Made by a program: the position numbers and the translations under genes | Shown: positions 60,486 to 64,000 of the stretch, in pieces | Position numbering within the stretch: position 1 is the stretch's first letter | Layout of the letters: every line of letters starts with the position of its first letter | Source of the DNA: SFEL01 sp045603585 | Lineage (GTDB): Bacteria; Bacillota; Clostridia; Christensenellales; CAG-138 | NCBI GenBank assembly: GCA_045603585.1 | Contig: JAZUMK010000013.1 | Span: forward strand, 62,001 to 126,000 | Length of the DNA: 64,000 bases | Direction of reading: 5' to 3' | Notes under the pieces: generated by a model | What the model was told of the DNA's origin: nothing | The model's database searches: none | Seen by the model: the letters and a program-made list of their open reading frames with translations, nothing else

Positions 60486-62015
60486 ATGGACAAGGAAATC
60501 GTAGTAGACATAAACCCATATCAGACAAGAACCGTTCTTATTGAAGACGGAGCCCCAAGCGAGATATATATCGAACAGCGGGGCAAAGAGCGTCTGGTGG
60601 GCAATATTTATAAGGGAAGGGTGCAGAACGTGCTTCCGGGCATGCAGGCAGCCTTTGTTGACGTTGGCCTTGAGCGCAATGCTTTTCTTTACGCGGGGGA
60701 TATAAAGCTGGACGATGGCGAGTTTCAGTTTGGCGATTCCTGCGCTGATGTTCCTACCGAAACGCCCAATATAAAGGACATTGTAAAGCCCGGTCAGGAG
60801 ATAATGGTTCAGGTGATCAAGGAACCGGTAGGCAATAAGGGCGTTCGTGTAACCACACATATCACCCTGCCCGGACGAACCCTTGTGCTTATGCCCATGG
60901 TAAATTACATAGGCGTATCCAGAAGGATAGAAAACGAAAGCGAGCGTTCACGCCTGAAGGAAACCATAGCAAAGGTAAAGCCTGACAACATGGGCGTCAT
61001 CGTTCGTACTGCAGCGCTGGATAAAAGTATTGAAGAATTTGAAGCAGACATGGCATTTCTTACCCGCATGTGGGAAAGAATACAGAAAAAGTGCCAGATG
61101 CTGACTGCTCCCCGCCTGATTCACGCGGAAGAACCATTGGTATTCCGTACCATACGCGATCTTTTTACGCCGGATATCAGCAGGCTCACCATTAACGACC
61201 GGGAATTTTATGAAAAGGTCAAGGTGGTTGCGGGGATACTCTCTCCGGCTCTGAAAGAGCGGGTCGTGCTGCAGGATGCGCTGCCGGACAGGTTTGATGA
61301 GCTTAATCTTGATGCGGTTATAGATAAAGCCCTTTCCCGCAAGGTTTGGATGAAAAACGGCGCATACATAATTATCGACCAAACCGAGGCGCTGACCACA
61401 ATAGACGTAAATACAGGCAAATACGTTGGCAGTACGGATAATCTGCAGGAAACAATCACCGCAACAAACTGCGAAGCGGCAAAGGAGATCGCCCGTCAGC
61501 TCAGGCTCCGTGATATCAGCGGCATTATCATAATAGACTTTATTGATATGGATGAGATTGCGGATAAGGAACGGGTGCTGGAAACCCTTCGCGCAGAGCT
61601 TCGCAAGGACAGGACAAAATCAAATGTTCTGGGCATCACTCAGCTTGGCCTGATCGAGATGACCCGCAAAAAGTCCCGCAAGTGTATAAGCAACACCTTG
61701 GAAACCACCTGCCCTTACTGCGGCGGCACAGGACGGGTAATGACGGAAGAAACTGTTCTTCTGAAGGTACGTAAAAAGCTGATGCGCTGCCTGGCTACTG
61801 AAAACCATCCCGGATACCTTATAAAAGTTCATCCGGATATCGCTCAGCTTATTTACGAGAATACCACCGAGTCCTCACCGATTCTGCCAAAGGAAAACGG
61901 ACGTTCTATATGGATAGAGCAGGATCCTTCCCTGCATATCCATGATTTTTCCATAGTGCATATCGCCTCTGCAGAGGAGCTTAAGAGCCTTCGCTCTCTT
62001 GCAAAACTTTATTGA
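60486..62015 (+). CDS. rng: Ribonuclease G/E family endoribonuclease
   Basis: 509 residues: an S1 domain ('GNIYKGRVQNVLPGMQAAFVDVGLERNAFLY'), the RNase H-like and DNase I-like catalytic region with Asp residues in 'TTIDVNTGKYVG' and 'IIIDFIDMDE', and a zinc-link-like 'CPYCGGTGR'. It processes rRNA and mRNA. It lacks a long C-terminal scaffold, so it is RNase G-like. rplU and rpmA, its usual neighbours in Clostridia, are not next; tRNA genes are. Confidence 0.93.
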   Translation: MDKEIVVDINPYQTRTVLIEDGAPSEIYIEQRGKERLVGNIYKGRVQNVLPGMQAAFVDVGLERNAFLYAGDIKLDDGEFQFGDSCADVPTETPNIKDIVKPGQEIMVQVIKEPVGNKGVRVTTHITLPGRTLVLMPMVNYIGVSRRIENESERSRLKETIAKVKPDNMGVIVRTAALDKSIEEFEADMAFLTRMWERIQKKCQMLTAPRLIHAEEPLVFRTIRDLFTPDISRLTINDREFYEKVKVVAGILSPALKERVVLQDALPDRFDELNLDAVIDKALSRKVWMKNGAYIIIDQTEALTTIDVNTGKYVGSTDNLQETITATNCEAAKEIARQLRLRDISGIIIIDFIDMDEIADKERVLETLRAELRKDRTKSNVLGITQLGLIEMTRKKSRKCISNTLETTCPYCGGTGRVMTEETVLLKVRKKLMRCLATENHPGYLIKVHPDIAQLIYENTTESSPILPKENGRSIWIEQDPSLHIHDFSIVHIASAEELKSLRSLAKLY

Positions 62016-62021
62016 TTCAGA

Positions 62022-62050
62022 TGGACACAACATGGGATTTATGTTATAAT
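62022..62050 (+). promoter_or_regulatory. Promoter of the tRNA genes
   Basis: TGGACA (62022-62027), a 17-bp spacer and TATAAT (62045-62050), 16 bases before the first tRNA. Confidence 0.7.
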
Positions 62051-62061
62051 CCCATGTTGTG
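62026..62061 (+). repeat. 14-bp perfect inverted repeat over the tRNA promoter
   Basis: CACAACATGGGATT (62026-62039) and AATCCCATGTTGTG (62048-62061) are complementary, with an eight-base loop containing part of the -10 element. No T run follows. It lies between the rng stop and tRNA-Thr. Confidence 0.8.
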
Positions 62062-62066
62062 GCGAT

Positions 62067-62142
62067 GCCAACGTGGCTCAGTCGGTAGAGCAGCTGATTC
62101 GTAATCAGCAGGTCAGGGGTTCGAGTCCCCTCGTTGGCTCCA
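62067..62142 (+). tRNA. tRNA-Thr (anticodon CGT), CCA encoded
   Basis: The acceptor stem GCCAACG/CGTTGGC, a D-arm with GGTAGAGC, the anticodon stem-loop GCTGA-TTCGTAA-TCAGC and the TTCGAGTC T-loop are complete; CCA ends the gene. It reads ACG codons. Confidence 0.97.
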
Positions 62143-62149
62143 TTTATAT

Positions 62150-62226
62150 CGGGGCGTAGCGCAGCTTGGTAGCGCGTTTGGTTCGGGACCAAAAGGCCGT
62201 GGGTTCAAATCCCGTCGCCCCGACCA
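62150..62226 (+). tRNA. tRNA-Pro (anticodon CGG), CCA encoded
   Basis: Acceptor CGGGGCG/CGCCCCG, anticodon loop TTCGGGA (CGG), T-loop TTCAAAT, CCA encoded. It is transcribed with tRNA-Thr, seven bases apart. It reads CCG codons. Confidence 0.97.
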
Positions 62227-62230
62227 TGCA

Positions 62231-62268
62231 AAAAGGACCTTAGCATTTGCTTTGGTCCTTTTGTATTG
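62231..62268. terminator. Terminator after the tRNAs (bidirectional)
   Basis: AAAAGGACC and GGTCCTTTT pair around a 14-base loop, with T runs on both strands. It also serves the convergent TfoX-like gene. Confidence 0.8.
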
Positions 62269-62281
62269 TTTGCTTTCAGGC

Positions 62282-62593
62282 TTACTTTTTCTTTTTATCC
62301 GGTAGCTGGTCAGATATGCTCTCAAGCATAATTTTTAAAAATTCCTTATCCTCTAAATTATTCACCAGAAGCATATCTTTAGCGCCATCGTATGGCTTTT
62401 CATATCGGACGTCCGGCATCATTTTTTTTGCTGACTCTGTGGGTTTTACAAGGAACCTGTCATCGTACACTCCGCCGATGCTTTTGCCGCGGCAATAAAT
62501 GATATATTCGCCCATCATAGGCCGATAGGATATATCTTCGGCGTGTTTTATCTGTTCCAATATGTAATTAAGATATTCCTTTGACGATGCCAC
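62282..62593 (-). CDS. TfoX/Sxy N-terminal domain protein
   Basis: 103 residues with the TfoX N-terminal pattern 'ISYRPMMGEYIIYCRGKSIGGVYDDRFLVKPT', ending in a Lys-rich tail. In Proteobacteria the full-length protein controls competence; short Firmicutes versions have no proven role. It stands alone, ending at the tRNA terminator. Confidence 0.85.
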   Translation of the reverse strand: MASSKEYLNYILEQIKHAEDISYRPMMGEYIIYCRGKSIGGVYDDRFLVKPTESAKKMMPDVRYEKPYDGAKDMLLVNNLEDKEFLKIMLESISDQLPDKKKK

Positions 62594-62632
62594 AGTATTG
62601 CTCCTCAGATTTTATACTTTGCATTTAATATA

Positions 62633-62667
62633 GCATTAAAATCCCCTCCTGCCAATACAGGAGGGGG
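62633..62667 (-). terminator. Terminator of the Mn catalase gene
   Basis: CCCCTCCTG (62643-62651) and CAGGAGGGG (62658-62666) form a nine-bp stem; the minus-strand tail reads ATTTTAAT. Confidence 0.75.
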
Positions 62668-62678
62668 AGCCTGCTTTA

Positions 62679-63347
62679 TTACTGAAAAAAGGGCGGGGTA
62701 ACAGGTGTTTCAGGGAACACGCTGCCGGCAGGGGAGGGTTCTGACAAACTGAAATACATCTTGGCGGCCTTGGTCGTGCCGAAATCCTGATTGGAGCCGC
62801 TCTGCTGTACCTTATTGAAGGCCTCGCGGAACATGGCATTGTGGGCTTCTTCCCGATTTAGCAGGAAGTCTATGGTTTCTCTTACCTTTTTATCGTTTAT
62901 CTGGCGATAAAGATACTGATAAACCACCTTTGCACGCTGCTCCGAGGCAATATTGGAAAGAAGATCCGCACACAGGTCCCCTGTAACGGTAACATAATCA
63001 GCGGTCCAGGAATAACCGGATGCATTTATCAGACCGGGATTTAGGCCCAGAATAACATGGGATTGTATCTCGCCTGCGGGTACGCTTGCAGCGTCAACAT
63101 CGTGGCCATTCAATAGATTGATTGTTTGTGCGACCATTTCCATATGGCTCAGCTCTTCCGCAGCTATATCCAGAAACAGGTCTTTTATCTCAGGGTCCTT
63201 GATGCGGAAGCTTTGGGACATATACTGCATGGCTGCTTTAAGCTCGCCGTTGCCGCCGCCCAGCTGTTCCTGCATCAATGCAGCATACTGCGGATTTGCC
63301 TTTTCGATCTCTACGGGATGAAACAAGTTTTTTTCGTGCTTAAACAT
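62679..63347 (-). CDS. Manganese catalase family protein (CotJC-like)
   Basis: 222 residues with the di-iron/dimanganese four-helix ligands: 'EELSHMEMV' (ExxH), 'EQRAKVVYQYL' and 'NREEAHNAMF' (ExxH). Such proteins destroy H2O2 or sit in the spore coat as CotJC. The tail 'SPAGSVFPETPVTPP' is Pro-rich. CotJA and CotJB are not adjacent. ATG 63347 is chosen; its GAGG site lies within a 12-bp hairpin. Confidence 0.9.
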   Translation of the reverse strand: MFKHEKNLFHPVEIEKANPQYAALMQEQLGGGNGELKAAMQYMSQSFRIKDPEIKDLFLDIAAEELSHMEMVAQTINLLNGHDVDAASVPAGEIQSHVILGLNPGLINASGYSWTADYVTVTGDLCADLLSNIASEQRAKVVYQYLYRQINDKKVRETIDFLLNREEAHNAMFREAFNKVQQSGSNQDFGTTKAAKMYFSLSEPSPAGSVFPETPVTPPFFQ

Positions 63348-63380
63348 AAAAGATGACCTCACTTTCTAAGGTCATCTTTT
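63348..63380 (-). repeat. 12-bp perfect inverted repeat just before the catalase ATG
   Basis: AAAAGATGACCT (63348-63359) and AGGTCATCTTTT (63369-63380). On the minus strand the 3' arm ends at the ATG and contains part of the ribosome binding site. It may also terminate the upstream YitT-family transcript. Confidence 0.8.
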
Positions 63381-63421
63381 CCAAAATGGATATGCGATAT
63401 TCCGATTAATTTGCTAATGCT

Positions 63422-64000
63422 TTAATTTTCGTTGCTGACAGCAGGAGGCTTGCGCAAGCGCTGTATCAGGTCGATTATATAGGAGGACAGGGTGACGGTA
63501 ATGAGAGAATACAAGATCCTGACAACAGGGATATAGGTGAGGGACAGCGCCAATACCGTAAAGTCAGTGATAAGGTATGAGCGGGAAATGCGCCAGCCTG
63601 TAATATCAGAAATAAACAGCGCAAGGGCATCATCGCCGCTGCAGGAGCCGCCGTTGACTATCACTATGCCTACGCCTACGCCTATAAATACCGCTCCCAG
63701 CACAGCCGCTAAAACAGGCTTATCGTAATAGTTTGGAAGCATGGGAGGGAAGGACTCCCAAATGCGGAAAAACATGGAAAGGCTCAGGGAGGATATGCCG
63801 GAGATCACAAGGAACCTTACGCCAAGCCTTCTGAAAGCCAAAACATAGCAAAGAAGATCCAGCGTTACGGACAAAACTGAAGGAGAAATGCCAAGCCAAT
63901 AATTTAACAGCAGTATCATCCCCAGTACGCCGCCCTCTGTTACGCCGGTTTGACGGTGAATATTGTATATGCCAAAGGAACATATGGCCGTTCCCAGCAA
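63422..64000 (-). CDS. YitT-family membrane protein, cut by right edge
   Basis: 192 visible residues, at least four membrane segments. 'GVTEGGVLGMILLLNYWLGISPS', 'GGSCSGDDALALFISDITGWRIS' and the 'YIIDLIQ' end match the YitT/DUF161 family, though the usual C-terminal DUF2179 domain is absent. The function is unknown. The frame is open at base 64000, so the true N-terminus lies outside. Confidence 0.7.
   Translation of the reverse strand: MLGTAICSFGIYNIHRQTGVTEGGVLGMILLLNYWLGISPSVLSVTLDLLCYVLAFRRLGVRFLVISGISSLSLSMFFRIWESFPPMLPNYYDKPVLAAVLGAVFIGVGVGIVIVNGGSCSGDDALALFISDITGWRISRSYLITDFTVLALSLTYIPVVRILYSLITVTLSSYIIDLIQRLRKPPAVSNEN

Noticed and set aside
62026..62061. Rho-independent terminator of rng
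   Set aside because: A good stem but no T run, and it overlaps a strong tRNA promoter; recorded as an inverted repeat instead.
1..64000. Mobile elements, integrases, attachment sites or CRISPR arrays
   Set aside because: No transposase, integrase, direct-repeat/spacer pattern or tRNA-end duplication was seen.

Overview
The window looks like a chromosomal segment of a spore-forming, low-to-mid GC Clostridia (Firmicutes). The reasons are a Spo0A orthologue, a SpoIVFA/SpoIVFB-like pair, YtfJ and DacF, a CotJC-type manganese catalase, a CotH-type kinase, the scpA-scpB-ytfI-ytfJ-dacF-rluB and murB-rapZ-whiA-dnaE gene orders, AGGAGG-type ribosome binding sites and TTGACA/TATAAT promoters. No phage, insertion sequence, integrase or CRISPR array was seen. 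Most genes lie on the plus strand in tightly packed operons.

Layout. 1-5.4 kb: a partial unknown gene, pyroglutamyl peptidase, a methyltransferase, an adenosine-deaminase-like enzyme with an altered active site, a lipoprotein and two membrane proteins. 5.4-14.3 kb: spo0A, a SpoIIM-like membrane protein, deoB, a catalytically dead DacF-like protein, an M50 protease, then scpA-scpB-DUF2953-ytfJ-dacF-rluB. 14.3-17.8 kb: a four-gene biotin-dependent, sodium-pumping decarboxylase operon. 17.9-22.2 kb: a large lamin-tail/CotH lipoprotein divergent from a barnase-barstar pair. 22.4-26 kb: a two-component system and a PflX-like radical SAM protein. 26.0-26.2 kb: a candidate structured RNA. 26.2-35.2 kb: an orphan solute-binding protein, murB-rapZ-whiA-dnaE-rlmD and a small zinc-ribbon protein. 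35.2-45.6 kb: accessory metabolism and transport (GH13 enzyme, GNAT, MFS, a Crp/Fnr regulator with a convincing operator, Fe-S proteins, AEC transporter, DUF1002, DUF5685 and a J-domain protein). 45.7-62.0 kb: cell wall and morphogenesis (class A PBP, GntR regulator, FHA-FtsW-PBP2, DUF3810, a binding lipoprotein with RodA, SpoIVFA/FB), then two radical-SAM-associated proteins and RNase G. 62-64 kb: tRNA-Thr, tRNA-Pro, a TfoX-like protein, Mn catalase and a YitT-family protein cut by the right edge.

How they fit together. Peptidoglycan synthesis, elongation and sporulation dominate: MurB makes precursor; PBP1A, FtsW/RodA and PBP2 polymerise and cross-link; DacF trims; Spo0A commits to sporulation; and the SpoIVF pair would act in pro-sigma-K processing. 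The decarboxylase operon would couple oxaloacetate breakdown to a sodium gradient, fitting anaerobic fermentation.

The points most worth a second look are: a Spo0A receiver that keeps the phosphoacceptor Asp but lacks the other switch residues; a DacF pseudoenzyme beside an active DacF; a Crp-type palindrome centred at -41.5 of a predicted promoter; a roughly 170-nt candidate RNA with its own promoter and terminator; a set of perfect inverted repeats without U-tracts placed just before start codons of co-directional genes; two genes that appear leaderless; and a membrane-anchored barnase with its barstar. All calls come from reading the sequence only; no database search was possible.
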